NCBI GenBank assembly: GCA_021773795.1
Contig: JAJFJT010000024.1
Span: forward strand, 22,090 to 86,089
Direction of reading: 5' to 3'
Length of the DNA: 64,000 nucleotides
DNA from: Gammaproteobacteria bacterium
Lineage (GTDB): Bacteria > Pseudomonadota > Gammaproteobacteria > HK1
The position numbers and the translations under genes are program-made. Under the pieces are notes generated by a model, which saw only the letters and a program-made list of their open reading frames with translations, ran no database searches and was not told the origin of the DNA. Of the stretch, positions 8,880 through 18,278 are shown piece by piece. Each line of letters starts with the position of its first letter. Position 1 is the stretch's first letter.

Positions 8880-9228
8880 GGCCGCGGGGTCCCGGCAGGG
8901 CTTTACTTGCTTGTCTGGATCCCGGCACTTTTCCCTGCAGCCAGTTAGTTGGCAGATGAAAAGCGCAGCTACCGTTTAGGCGTGATCATCTATGATGATC
9001 GGCCCAATACCCGGTAAAGGGCAGCATCCCGGGCTGATCGATAGCATCTATACTTTGGATGTCTCCCGCCCCATATCAAGGGGCAGGCACGAAAGAATCA
9101 GCGCGGTATTTGACTCTTGGGGAAGGTGGCGCCCTGCGGGTAGTGTGGGGTGGTGACGCCATGAAGGATAAGCAAGGCGGCTAATAAGCAAATCCGGTTT
9201 CCCGGTAAATTTCGAGGATAGAGCCATC
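8880..9228. other. Intergenic region before the CHAD-parA pair, with a perfect dyad
   Basis: About 350 bases with no convincing gene. It holds a perfect 7-base dyad (8984-8990 and 8994-9000, spacer TAT) about 230 bases before the CHAD start, which could be an operator or a small hairpin. An AGGAT stretch about 10 bases before 9229 can serve as ribosome-binding site for the CHAD gene. No clear promoter boxes were found by eye. Confidence 0.4.
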
Positions 9229-10818
9229 ATGGCCCCAAAGCCAAATCTGCCGGTTGCCTACGAAATCAAGTCCGAGACGGATCTTCAGCGTGTCTTGAAA
9301 AGGCTCGCTGAGTGCTTTCCGCTTGAGCGTAGCCCAGCTTCTGTGCAGAAGCGGGTTTGTCTGGATACCTTCGACTGGCGCCTCCACGAGGGTGGTGCAC
9401 GGCTCACCGCCTCGACTCGGGAACAGGAGACCTTTCTGAGGCTCGAAGTCAATGGCGGCCGGATCGAATGCCCGCTCCATGGCCCGGCGCTGCCCGCCTT
9501 TGCCTGGGACCTGCCCGCTGGCCGCCTGCATGACTTGATCACCCCGCTCATCGATGTGCGCTGCCTTTTGCAACTGGCACATCTGGAGGTTCGGGAGCAG
9601 GCTCTGCGGATCCTGAATAGCGACCAGAAGACCGTGGTGCGTTTGACCGTTGAACGCACGAGCGTCACTATGCCGGAGGAGGAGGACCGGCCCCTCAAGA
9701 GCGTCCACCCGATGCTGAGGTTGTCGCCGGTGACGGGTTATAAAAGGGCGACTCGTGCGGTGATGGATTTTCTCGAGTCGGAATTGAAACTGGTCCGTAC
9801 CAGGCCTGATCCCATGGTGCGAGCCCTCGCGGCCATCGGCCGCTCCCCGGGGGACCGCCGCGCCAGGTTCACATTCGAACTCGATCCCGCCATGCGCTGC
9901 GATGCCGCGCTCAGGACTATCCACCGTACTCTGCTCGATACCATGCGCCTCAACGAGGACGGCGTGCGCCAGAATCTGGATTCAGAGTTTCTGCACGAAT
10001 TCAGGGTTGCGGTGCGTCGCACGCGCGCGGCGCTTGCCCAAGTGAGGGGAGTTTATCCTCGAGATGTGGTGGCGCATTTCAAGGTCGAGTTCAAGTGGCT
10101 GGGTAGCGTCACGGGCCCGGTTAGAGATCTGGATGTCTATCTTTTCATGATGGATGACTACCGGGCCGAGTTGCCCGAGGCGCTTGGCAATGAACTGACC
10201 CCCCTGCACAAGCACCTGCGCCGCCACCATCGTAGCGAACATCTCCAACTGGCCCGGGCGCTTGAGTCAGAGCGTTACCAAGCCCTGCTTCGCGATTGGC
10301 AGCAGTTTCTCGACAAGGCCGATGAATGTGATCCCGAATGTTGCCCGAACGCCGCCCGGCCTCTTGCCGAGGTCGCCTCGAAGCGCATCTGGAGGACCTT
10401 CCGTGGGGTCATCAATCAGGGCCGCGCCATCACCGCCGAGACCCCCGCTGAAGCCCTGCATCGGCTGCGGATCGAGTGCAAGAAGCTGCGATATCTGATG
10501 GAGTTCTTCCGCAGTATCCATGACCCCAAACAGATCGGGCGGCTGATCCGCGTGCTCAAGGGGCTTCAGGTTAATCTCGGGGACTTCAACGATCTGGAGG
10601 TACAGCAGGGATCGCTGGAGCGGTTCGCGATAGAAATGTCCGAGGAAGGAGAGGCACCGGTCAGGTGTCTGATGGCCATGGGCCGTCTGGTTGATCATTT
10701 GTACGAGCGTCAGAAGACCGAGCGGACCCGCTTCTCGCGCTGCTTCACGAGGTTCTCGACGTCTGCCAACGAAAAGAGGTTTCGACGCTTGTTCAAGCGC
10801 CGGTCATCCCGCCTATGA
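9229..10818 (+). CDS. CHAD domain-containing protein
   Basis: A 529-residue cytoplasmic protein. Residues about 1-190 look like a degenerate CYTH/triphosphate-tunnel domain (EIKSETD near the start, LDTFDWRLHEGGARL), and residues about 215-520 form a CHAD domain. CHAD landmarks are two helices with HEFRVAVRRTRAAL and HRLRIECKKLRYLMEFF, both rich in conserved His, Arg and Lys. CHAD domains bind inorganic polyphosphate and localise to polyphosphate granules in studied bacteria. The stop overlaps the ATG of the ParA gene by four bases (ATGA), indicating translational coupling. No polyphosphate kinase gene is in the window. The function with ParA is unknown. Confidence 0.88.
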   Translation: MAPKPNLPVAYEIKSETDLQRVLKRLAECFPLERSPASVQKRVCLDTFDWRLHEGGARLTASTREQETFLRLEVNGGRIECPLHGPALPAFAWDLPAGRLHDLITPLIDVRCLLQLAHLEVREQALRILNSDQKTVVRLTVERTSVTMPEEEDRPLKSVHPMLRLSPVTGYKRATRAVMDFLESELKLVRTRPDPMVRALAAIGRSPGDRRARFTFELDPAMRCDAALRTIHRTLLDTMRLNEDGVRQNLDSEFLHEFRVAVRRTRAALAQVRGVYPRDVVAHFKVEFKWLGSVTGPVRDLDVYLFMMDDYRAELPEALGNELTPLHKHLRRHHRSEHLQLARALESERYQALLRDWQQFLDKADECDPECCPNAARPLAEVASKRIWRTFRGVINQGRAITAETPAEALHRLRIECKKLRYLMEFFRSIHDPKQIGRLIRVLKGLQVNLGDFNDLEVQQGSLERFAIEMSEEGEAPVRCLMAMGRLVDHLYERQKTERTRFSRCFTRFSTSANEKRFRRLFKRRSSRL

Positions 10819-11549
10819 AGATTCTGGCTACTTACAATATCAAGGGGGGTGTGGGCAAGACCGCAGCCGCGGTGAACCTGGCATACCTTGCAGCCAGAGA
10901 GGGCGCCAGAACACTGGTTGTCGATCTGGACCCCCAGGGCGCCTCCACCTTTTACTTTCGTATAAAGGCCAAGCGCAAAGGGGGTAAGCAGCTGATTCAG
11001 GGCAAGCGGAATATTCACGCCTTCATTCGCGGTACCGACTACGAGGGGCTGGATCTGCTGCGTGCCCGCTTCTCGTTCAGGAATATGGATCTGCAGCTCT
11101 CCGATTTCAGCAAGCCCGCTCGGCGTCTGGCACGCATCATCAAGCCGCTGGCGAAGGACTATGATCTGATCTTTCTGGACTGTCCGCCCAGCATATCCCT
11201 GGTCTCCGAGAGCGTATTCGTCGCCGCCGATACGCTGCTGGTGCCGACCATCCCCACCACGCTGTCGGTGCGTACCCTTCAGCAACTCGGCAAACACCTC
11301 CACGGTGGGGGCCACAAAAAGCTGCAGGTGCGGCCGTTCTTCAGCATGGTGGACCGGCGCAAATCCCTCCACCGACAAATATGCGAACAGCCTGGTACCA
11401 AGAGCCACACTTTCATGGAGGCGCATATCCCCTACGCCAGCGTAGTGGAGCAGATGGGCATACGCCGCGCACCGTTGGCCACTTACGCGCGCAGCACTCC
11501 GGCGGCACGGGCATTTGAGGCGCTATGGGATGAAATCAAGGAGGGCTGA
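10815..11549 (+). CDS. ParA/MinD-type partitioning ATPase without ParB
   Basis: A 244-residue ParA-like ATPase. The deviant Walker A is YNIKGGVGKTAAAVNLAYLA (residues about 6-25), Walker A' is VVDLDPQGASTFYF, and Walker B is LIFLDCPPSISL. ParA proteins form ATP-dependent dimers on nucleoid DNA and move plasmids, chromosome origins or protein cargo. Here no parB and no parS-like array lies nearby; the only partner is the overlapping upstream CHAD gene. This argues for a cargo-positioning role instead of DNA segregation, the natural candidate cargo being polyphosphate granules. That step is inference. About 200 bases without a gene follow. Confidence 0.9.
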   Translation: MKILATYNIKGGVGKTAAAVNLAYLAAREGARTLVVDLDPQGASTFYFRIKAKRKGGKQLIQGKRNIHAFIRGTDYEGLDLLRARFSFRNMDLQLSDFSKPARRLARIIKPLAKDYDLIFLDCPPSISLVSESVFVAADTLLVPTIPTTLSVRTLQQLGKHLHGGGHKKLQVRPFFSMVDRRKSLHRQICEQPGTKSHTFMEAHIPYASVVEQMGIRRAPLATYARSTPAARAFEALWDEIKEG

Positions 11550-11749
11550 TTGTTACGAGTCAGCAGTTGCCTGAAAGTGGCGGACAGGTGACTGTAACTG
11601 TGCCCTGGTGGGACGCCATCCAAGCCAGTGCCCGGAACCCCCACATCTAGACCACCTTTCGGAAGACTACGGCCCGACGATTTTCTGCCTTCAGACTAGC
11701 GCGGCCCGATTAGAGACCAGGAATCTGTCGGATTTGGTAGGCTGCTTCA

Positions 11750-13933
11750 CTACATTTCGGAACGGCTATTTAGCATCGTACTGAACTCACCGGCCGGCAA
11801 TGGTTTGCTGAAATAGTACCCTTGGACCAATTCGCAGCCTGCACCTTTGAGAAAATTGAGTTGGCCCTCAGTTTCTACGCCTTCGGCAATTACCTGCATA
11901 CCCAGACCGCGAGCCATCGCAATAATGGTATTAACCAGCACCGCATCCCCTGGATCGTCAACCACGTCCCTTATGAAAGACTGATCTATTTTTAGCACAT
12001 CGATGGGAAACTGTTTGAGATAGCTCAGTGCCGAATAACCAGTGCCAAAATCATCAATGGCAATGCGTACACCCAGTTGGTGTAACTGCTCTAGTTTGGC
12101 AAGGACATTCGCTTCCTCGCGCAACAACAGGCTTTCAGTTATTTCCATTTCCAACAGTTGGGTGGGCAAGCCCGAATCTCTCAGGATTCGTGCCACCTGT
12201 TCGACGATATCTACATGCTGAAACTGTTGTGATGAGAAATTTACCGCGATGCGCAACGGCCGGTCCGGTCCGGTTTGCCATTGCTGTGCCTGCCTGATCG
12301 CTGTATCCAACACCCACAGGCCTATCTCATCGATAAGACCGATGCTTTCCGCCAAGTGAATAAACTTGTCCGAGGGTACCAGACCCAGTCGTGGATTCTG
12401 CCAGTGTAGTAACGCCTCAGCACCCACAATTTTGTTACTGCCGGTTTCCAGTTGCGGCTGGTAACAAAGGAAAAATTCTCCTTTTGCCAATGCCTGACGC
12501 AACTGGTTTTCCATATCCAGGCGTTTGACTGCATGCTCATTCAACTCCTGGATAAAAAAGCGATAGGTATTTCGCCCCGCATGCTTTGCCCGGTACATGG
12601 CGGCCTCGGCATTACGAATCAGGATGTGAGGATCCTTGCTGTCGGCAAGCAGGTGGGTTATCCCGATACTGGCGGTGATGACAATCACCTGACCCAAGAT
12701 TTCAAACGGGGTTGAGAAGGACTCCAGTATTTTCTCGGCAACTACTTGACTACCGGTGACCTCCTCCAGCGCAGGCAGGATAAGCAGAAATTCGTCCCCG
12801 CCCAGCCTGGCTACCGTGTCCAGGTCGCGCACTACATTGCTCAGTCGGCGTGCCGCTTCTATCAGGATTTGATCACCCGCCGGATGTCCCAGGGTGTCGT
12901 TGACTTTCTTGAAGTCATCCAGATCGACCATCATCACCGCCATATCGCGTTTCTGGCGTTGGCTACTGGCTATCGCCTGGGCGAGTCGATCCATCACCAG
13001 AATTCGGTTGGGCAGGCCGGTAATGTCATCGAAGTTGGCCTGGCGCAAGAGGCGTTTCTCATACTCTTTACGCACCGAGATATCTTCCTGGGTGGCCAGA
13101 TAATGGGTAATGGAGCCATCATCTCCCAGGATCGGTGAGATGGTTGCGTAGGCCCAGTACAATTCTCCATCCCTTTTTTTATTCTGCAATTCACCGCGCC
13201 ATTCCCTGCCTGTGCTGATGGTCAGCCACAAATTGTCATAGACGTGCGGTGGGGTATTTTCAGACTTCCACAGACTTGGCTTGTGGCCCAGTACCTCTTT
13301 CCTGGAGTAGCCGCTGATCTGCTCAAAGGCGTTATTGACGAATTCGATGTTGCCATGGATATCGGAAATGATGACCGCAGCAGGAGACTGTTCCACTGCC
13401 CGCGACAGTTTGTGCAGGTTTACCTGGCTTTCCTGTAATGCCTCACGTTCCTTTTCCAGTGCGCGTACCTTCTGGTTCAGCTTGTGCTCCAGGCGGTTCG
13501 CATGCATCTGTTCCAGCTCATGATTCTCCCTGTTGGGATGGTCTGGAACGGGAAGTTTGTGCGCACTGTGTTCTTCCAGTACCGCGGCAATGATCTTGAG
13601 AAACTCCACCATTTCCATGGGTTTGATGATGTAGCGGGATGCCCCCAGAGACAGGGCAAGCTGTTTATCCTTGGCCTCTGTATAGGTGGCGCTATAGAAA
13701 ATGAAGGGAATCTTCCGCAACCGCTCGTCTTCCTTAACCATGCGGCACAGGTCAAAACCGTCCATCTCAGGCATCAGGATGTCCGAAATGATCATGTCCG
13801 GGGGTGTGCGTCGCGCCAGTTCCAGCGCCTGCGCACCGTTGACAGCACTATCTACTGTATAACCCTGGGCTTGCAGGGCGGATTCCAGCAGAACCCTGGA
13901 GTTTTCGTCATCCTCAGCAATCAGAAATCTCAC
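11750..13933 (-). CDS. REC-PAS-GGDEF-EAL cyclic-di-GMP signalling protein
   Basis: A 727-residue cytoplasmic response regulator. An N-terminal receiver (residues 1-120, phospho-acceptor in ISDILMPEMDG) is followed by a helical linker, a PAS/PAC sensor (about 175-295), a diguanylate cyclase domain with intact GGDEF (ARLGGDEFLLILP) and a phosphodiesterase domain with intact EAL (GAEALLHW) and DDFGTGYSAL. Both catalytic halves look active. The start is GTG and overlaps the stop of the upstream receiver gene by one base. It is the third gene of the operon headed by the triple-binding-domain sensor kinase and is probably its output, converting a periplasmic ligand signal into cyclic-di-GMP change. 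Confidence 0.95.
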   Translation of the reverse strand: MRFLIAEDDENSRVLLESALQAQGYTVDSAVNGAQALELARRTPPDMIISDILMPEMDGFDLCRMVKEDERLRKIPFIFYSATYTEAKDKQLALSLGASRYIIKPMEMVEFLKIIAAVLEEHSAHKLPVPDHPNRENHELEQMHANRLEHKLNQKVRALEKEREALQESQVNLHKLSRAVEQSPAAVIISDIHGNIEFVNNAFEQISGYSRKEVLGHKPSLWKSENTPPHVYDNLWLTISTGREWRGELQNKKRDGELYWAYATISPILGDDGSITHYLATQEDISVRKEYEKRLLRQANFDDITGLPNRILVMDRLAQAIASSQRQKRDMAVMMVDLDDFKKVNDTLGHPAGDQILIEAARRLSNVVRDLDTVARLGGDEFLLILPALEEVTGSQVVAEKILESFSTPFEILGQVIVITASIGITHLLADSKDPHILIRNAEAAMYRAKHAGRNTYRFFIQELNEHAVKRLDMENQLRQALAKGEFFLCYQPQLETGSNKIVGAEALLHWQNPRLGLVPSDKFIHLAESIGLIDEIGLWVLDTAIRQAQQWQTGPDRPLRIAVNFSSQQFQHVDIVEQVARILRDSGLPTQLLEMEITESLLLREEANVLAKLEQLHQLGVRIAIDDFGTGYSALSYLKQFPIDVLKIDQSFIRDVVDDPGDAVLVNTIIAMARGLGMQVIAEGVETEGQLNFLKGAGCELVQGYYFSKPLPAGEFSTMLNSRSEM

Positions 13934-14298
13934 TATTCATCTCCAATAACCTGTTTGATCTGGCGGATAACCCGTTTTGGATCGATGGGTTTTTCGATAT
14001 AGCCCGTACAGCCAGCAGCCAGCAGTTTTTCCCGGTCGCCAGCCATCGCGTAAGAGGTCATGGCTATAATCGGGGTGGTCGTATCACCTGAGCCACGTAC
14101 CTGGCGCAGCACCTCTTTCCCATTCATATCCGGTAGCTGGATATCGAGAATTATGAAGTCAGGGTGCTGGGCCACTGCTATCTCAATACCCATCCGTCCA
14201 CTATCGGCCCGCAGAGTCTGGTAGCCGCTACTCTCCAGAATAAAGGTGATCAGTTCCATATTATTCTCGTTGTCTTCCACCACCAGGGCTGTTTTCAT
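13933..14298 (-). CDS. Single-domain CheY-like response regulator
   Basis: A 121-residue stand-alone receiver. The acidic pair is in LVVEDNENN, the phospho-Asp in IILDIQLPDMNG, the switch Thr in IIAMTSYAM and the conserved Lys in GYIEKPIDP. It resembles DivK/CheY-like shuttles that have no output domain. It lies between the sensor kinase (14 bases away) and the GGDEF-EAL regulator (one-base overlap), so it likely carries or competes for phosphoryl groups between the two. No histidine phosphotransfer protein is encoded beside it. Confidence 0.93.
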   Translation of the reverse strand: MKTALVVEDNENNMELITFILESSGYQTLRADSGRMGIEIAVAQHPDFIILDIQLPDMNGKEVLRQVRGSGDTTTPIIAMTSYAMAGDREKLLAAGCTGYIEKPIDPKRVIRQIKQVIGDE

Positions 14299-14311
14299 TT
14301 AATATTCTCCA

Positions 14312-17300
14312 TTAAACATTGTTAACAGAAAGTATTTTCGCCACCCTGAGACAAAAGGTACTTCCTTTTCCAACCTGGCTTTCCACCGATACTGCTCCCT
14401 GCAATAATTCGGTGGCTATCTTTTTGGTGAGGTACAGTCCAAGGCCTGTACCACCGGCTTTTACGCTCATATAGGATTGCAGTCGCTCAAAGGGCCGAAA
14501 GAGCTTTTTCAGTGCCACCTCAGGGATGCCGATACCGTTATCAGCGATGGTAATTTCCACTTCTCCATCCGTGGAACGTGCGCTTATCTTGATCAGTCCT
14601 TCATCCGAGTATTTAACTGCATTACTCAGAAAGTTGAGAATACATTGCAGCAGCCGCTTTCTGTCGGTCACCAGGCTCATTCCCTGGGGAACATCTACCG
14701 TCAAGGTCAAGCCTTTACCCTCAAGTTGGGTCTGCACGGTTCCGACCGCCTCTTCTATAAGCTCATTCAGGATCAGGGGCTCCGGGAATACATCGATTCT
14801 TTGTGCTTCTATCTTCGAGATATCGATAACATCGTTGATCAGGTTTAGCAGATGATGTGCGGCGCCATTTACTCTGCCCAACTGATCTTTTTGCCGCTCA
14901 TTAAGATCCCCAGACATGCCTTCCAGAATGATCCCGGTAAAACCGATGATGGAGTTTAGGGGTGTGCGCAGTTCGTGGGACATGGAGGCGATGAACATGG
15001 ACTTGAGCTGATCGAGTTTCTTCAGTTCAAGATTGGCGGCCTCGGTGATCTCGTTGGCCGCATGTAGTTTCTCCTCGGCCCGTTTCCGTTCGCTGATATC
15101 TTCGTAGGTACTGACAAATCCACCGCCGGGTATTGGGCCTCCAAGAATTTCAATGACATTTCCATCGGGCCGTTGGCGTTCAAGATGATGCGTTTCAAAT
15201 TCCATTGCCCGTCCGAGCAGCTGATCCAGGGTGATTCCAGGGTCGCTGTGGCGGAATTCATCATTGTCGAGATCAAAACGCATGAAATCGGCAAAGCCCT
15301 TGCCCACCGTCAACATCTCGGGTGGATAGCCCCGGATTTCCGTCAATTTCCGGTTCCAGGCCAGAAGTCTAAGGTCTTTATCGAATGCAACCAGACCTTG
15401 GGAGATACTGTTCAGAACCGTGGTGAGTACGTTGGTCTGCTGCTCTAGAATTTGTTGGTTTTCCTTGAGATTTACCTCCACTCGTTTGCGCCAGGCTACC
15501 TCCCGATGAAGGCGACGGTTCCAGATCAAGATAATAGCCAGGATGGTGCCGGCCACCAGAAGTACAATTCCTGTTGCTAGGAATACCAGCTGCCAGTCAG
15601 TTTTTGTTTCCACCCGAAAATTCAACCAGCTTTGGGTAACAGCCCGTTTTTCAGTTTGAGGGATGGTATCGATCAACTTGTCCAGTATCCCGACCAGCTC
15701 ATTCCAATCCTTGCGGATGCCGAAGGCCAGATCAAAGCTGTAGGGTGTGGGGGCTGCTACCCGGAGATCTTCCAGGCCCAGTTTCTGAATGGCGTAGGTG
15801 ATGGCTGGAATATTATCGATATAAGCATCGACCTCTCTCTCGGACAGGGCTTTGAGTGCCTGATGGATATTCTCAAAGCGGACAGGCTGCAACTCGGGAT
15901 GGTTAGCAGCCACTAACTCCTCGGTGATGTATCCCTTGATCAAGGCGACTCGTTTACCCGCCAGGCCCTCAATGCCACTGATCAGCGGGGCATTCTTGTG
16001 GGTCAGAATGACCATCGGAAAGCTGAGATAGGGTTGGGTAAAATTCAGGTGGCGGGCCCGCTCCTCGCTTCTCATCACCGCTGGCAGCACATCGATCTCT
16101 CCGTTGCGTGCTTGCTCCATGACCTGTGACCAGTTCAGGCCCTTGACTGGCTGCATATCGATGCCGAGGCGCTCATTGAACAGTTTCACGAAGTCGAGGA
16201 CCATGCCGTGATAGACCCCGGCGGAGTCAAGGAACTCAAATGGTGGCCAAGAGGAATCAATGCCAATTCGCATCTTCCTGTGTTTAGCCAGCCAGGTCTT
16301 TTCTTTTGCAGTGAATAGAGGCTCGACAATGGGCGTTATGTTTTCGGAAATCACCCATTTCCTCAGGATGGCCCTCATTTCCTTCTCGGTCAGGCTGTCC
16401 AGTGCCTTTTGCAGAATGTCACGCAGGATGGGCCAGTCTTTACGCACGCCGATGGCGTTGATGGAAGCGGTTTCCCTGATCTTGTTGTGTTGCACAAGAT
16501 TGCCAATCAATTCACGCTCGATAAGGAACATGGCTACAGCCCGGTTGCCAACATAGGCATCGGCATCTCCCTTGGAGACAGCATCCAGGGCATCGCTGGT
16601 CGACTCATATTCCTGGACCTGTATTCCGGGATATTTGCTGCCCAAGACATTGACTATGAAAAAGCCACGTTCCACGGCAACTATCCGGTCTTTGAGCTCT
16701 TTGAGCCCCGTATAATAGGGGCCGTCCTTACGGGCGAATATTACGTGCGGGACAGTGACGTAGGGTTTGGTGAAGTGAAAATATTGTTCCCTCTCGGGGC
16801 GCGGGGTGATACCGAAAAGTACATCAAGGCGTTTTTCCTGGACATCGGTATAGATTTTTTTCCAGGTTCCCGGAACAATCTTCAAGCTATTGTTGAGGCG
16901 TTCATTAAGCGCCGCGATAAAACTTGCCCCGATCCCGCGAGCTTTCCCTTCGCTATCTACATAATCCATCGGTGGCCAGGCATTCATGGTTCCGACCCGT
17001 ATCTCTCGATGCTTGGCTAACCAGGCCTTTTCTTTGGCCGTGAGTTTGATAGCTCGATCAGATTCGTATGTGATCCATTTCGATAGAATCTTTCGCCTTT
17101 CCTGTTGGCTTATATCATCCATTCCTTGTTGCAGGATATCGCGCAGAATGGGCCAGTCTTTTCGTGTTCCGATGGCAAGCACTGAACCCGGTTTTCTCAA
17201 TCTTCCGTGCGCCTTGAGATTGAGCATCACCTCCTCTTCGGCAAGGTACAGTGCCACACCACGGTTGCCGGCATAGGCGTCGGCCTCACCGCGTGCTACC

Positions 17301-17917
17301 GCACCAAGTGCGTGGGAAGTATCACGGTACTGCCTGATTCGGACCTGTGGGTAGTGTTTTTCAAAGTACTTCACATTTCCAAAGCCGCGTTCAAGTGCCA
17401 GTATTTTGCCCTTGAGATCGTCCTCATTACGTAGATAGGGAGTGTCTTTGGGTGCGACGATTACATGCGGTACGTTGAGGTAGGGAGTGGTGAAGTTAAA
17501 GTGTTCTTCCCGGGCAGGCTTGGGCGTAATATCCATCAGGGCATCGAGATGCTTGCCTTTAACCTGTTCGTAGAGATCGCTCCATGGGGCGGGCACGATC
17601 TTCAACAAACCACCCAGACGTTGATTGAGCGCGGCGATGTAGTCACGGCCTATGCCGCTAGGATTACCTCGCTTATCGAGAAAGTTGAACGGTGGCCAGG
17701 CATCCATGACACCTATACGGATCTCTGGATGTTTCTCGATCCACTGCAGTTCTTCCTTGGTCAGTGCTATTTTTGTCGGTGCTGCTTTGCCGACAACAGT
17801 ATCTAACGTACTGACAGCAGTGGATATGACAGGGATGGGAGCACCGGTGTCCACGCTCCAGCTTGGCTGGAAGGCGGTGAGTAAAAACAAACAGAAGATT
17901 TGCCGGAATTGCCTCAT
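14312..17917 (-). CDS. Sensor histidine kinase with three tandem periplasmic solute-binding (SBP_bac_3) domains
   Basis: A 1201-residue membrane kinase. A signal sequence is followed by three type-3 solute-binding domains in tandem (about 60-290, 300-540, 550-780). Each opens with a related motif (MDAWPPFNFLD, MNAWPPMDYVD, IDSSWPPFEFLD) and each carries an RKDWPILRDIL or RKDWNELVGIL tail. One membrane helix (about 783-805) leads to a PAS domain (about 855-960), HisKA (H-box MSHELRTPLNSIIGF) and HATPase_c (N box NFLSNAVKY, DNGIGIP, GGTGLGLYL). The layout recalls BvgS/EvgS, but those have two binding domains and carry receiver and HPt domains on the same chain. Here receivers are separate downstream genes. 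Ligand unknown; amino acids are typical of the fold. Confidence 0.95.
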   Translation of the reverse strand: MRQFRQIFCLFLLTAFQPSWSVDTGAPIPVISTAVSTLDTVVGKAAPTKIALTKEELQWIEKHPEIRIGVMDAWPPFNFLDKRGNPSGIGRDYIAALNQRLGGLLKIVPAPWSDLYEQVKGKHLDALMDITPKPAREEHFNFTTPYLNVPHVIVAPKDTPYLRNEDDLKGKILALERGFGNVKYFEKHYPQVRIRQYRDTSHALGAVARGEADAYAGNRGVALYLAEEEVMLNLKAHGRLRKPGSVLAIGTRKDWPILRDILQQGMDDISQQERRKILSKWITYESDRAIKLTAKEKAWLAKHREIRVGTMNAWPPMDYVDSEGKARGIGASFIAALNERLNNSLKIVPGTWKKIYTDVQEKRLDVLFGITPRPEREQYFHFTKPYVTVPHVIFARKDGPYYTGLKELKDRIVAVERGFFIVNVLGSKYPGIQVQEYESTSDALDAVSKGDADAYVGNRAVAMFLIERELIGNLVQHNKIRETASINAIGVRKDWPILRDILQKALDSLTEKEMRAILRKWVISENITPIVEPLFTAKEKTWLAKHRKMRIGIDSSWPPFEFLDSAGVYHGMVLDFVKLFNERLGIDMQPVKGLNWSQVMEQARNGEIDVLPAVMRSEERARHLNFTQPYLSFPMVILTHKNAPLISGIEGLAGKRVALIKGYITEELVAANHPELQPVRFENIHQALKALSEREVDAYIDNIPAITYAIQKLGLEDLRVAAPTPYSFDLAFGIRKDWNELVGILDKLIDTIPQTEKRAVTQSWLNFRVETKTDWQLVFLATGIVLLVAGTILAIILIWNRRLHREVAWRKRVEVNLKENQQILEQQTNVLTTVLNSISQGLVAFDKDLRLLAWNRKLTEIRGYPPEMLTVGKGFADFMRFDLDNDEFRHSDPGITLDQLLGRAMEFETHHLERQRPDGNVIEILGGPIPGGGFVSTYEDISERKRAEEKLHAANEITEAANLELKKLDQLKSMFIASMSHELRTPLNSIIGFTGIILEGMSGDLNERQKDQLGRVNGAAHHLLNLINDVIDISKIEAQRIDVFPEPLILNELIEEAVGTVQTQLEGKGLTLTVDVPQGMSLVTDRKRLLQCILNFLSNAVKYSDEGLIKISARSTDGEVEITIADNGIGIPEVALKKLFRPFERLQSYMSVKAGGTGLGLYLTKKIATELLQGAVSVESQVGKGSTFCLRVAKILSVNNV

Positions 17918-18177
17918 TACGGGGTAAACCTACAGCGTAGGAATAATTGTAAGTTGTTCGTATTCTGTTGAGGCAAACGGAACGAACACGATGATAACTG
18001 CTTGTATCCTGCTCTTCATAACCCTTCCTGGACTTAGACTGTATCCACTTGGTGGAACCATATATCAGAGCATATTCTGGAGTGTTTAGCTTGCCATATT
18101 GCTGGCCATGGGTCATGCCGCTTGAGCGTCGGTGGGAGCATTTATCCACAACCAGCTGTTTTTCTACCTAAAACTGC

Positions 18178-18220
18178 TTGGTGGGCCGTGCAGGGTTCGA
18201 ACCTGTGACTACCTGATTAA
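18178..18220 (-). repeat. Attachment-site copy: duplicated 3' end of tRNA-Lys
   Basis: Forty-three bases match the 3' part of the tRNA-Lys gene at 21946-21988 in the same orientation with two mismatches. The match covers the encoded CCA, acceptor 3' strand, T arm and variable region, and stops in the anticodon stem; no full tRNA is present. This is the expected outcome when a tyrosine recombinase integrates an element into a tRNA 3' end. Confidence 0.85.
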
Positions 18221-18278
18221 GCGTCGTGCATATCAACAACAAACTGCTCCGGATGGTCGTGCTTTCCGGTACCAACAT

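Noticed and set aside
10815..11549. Plasmid or chromosome partition locus
   Set aside because: No ParB gene or repeated parS-like sites are near, and the upstream partner is a CHAD protein.
18178..18260. A second full tRNA gene
   Set aside because: Only the 3' half matches tRNA-Lys; the anticodon stem and 5' half are absent, so it is an attachment-site copy, not a tRNA.
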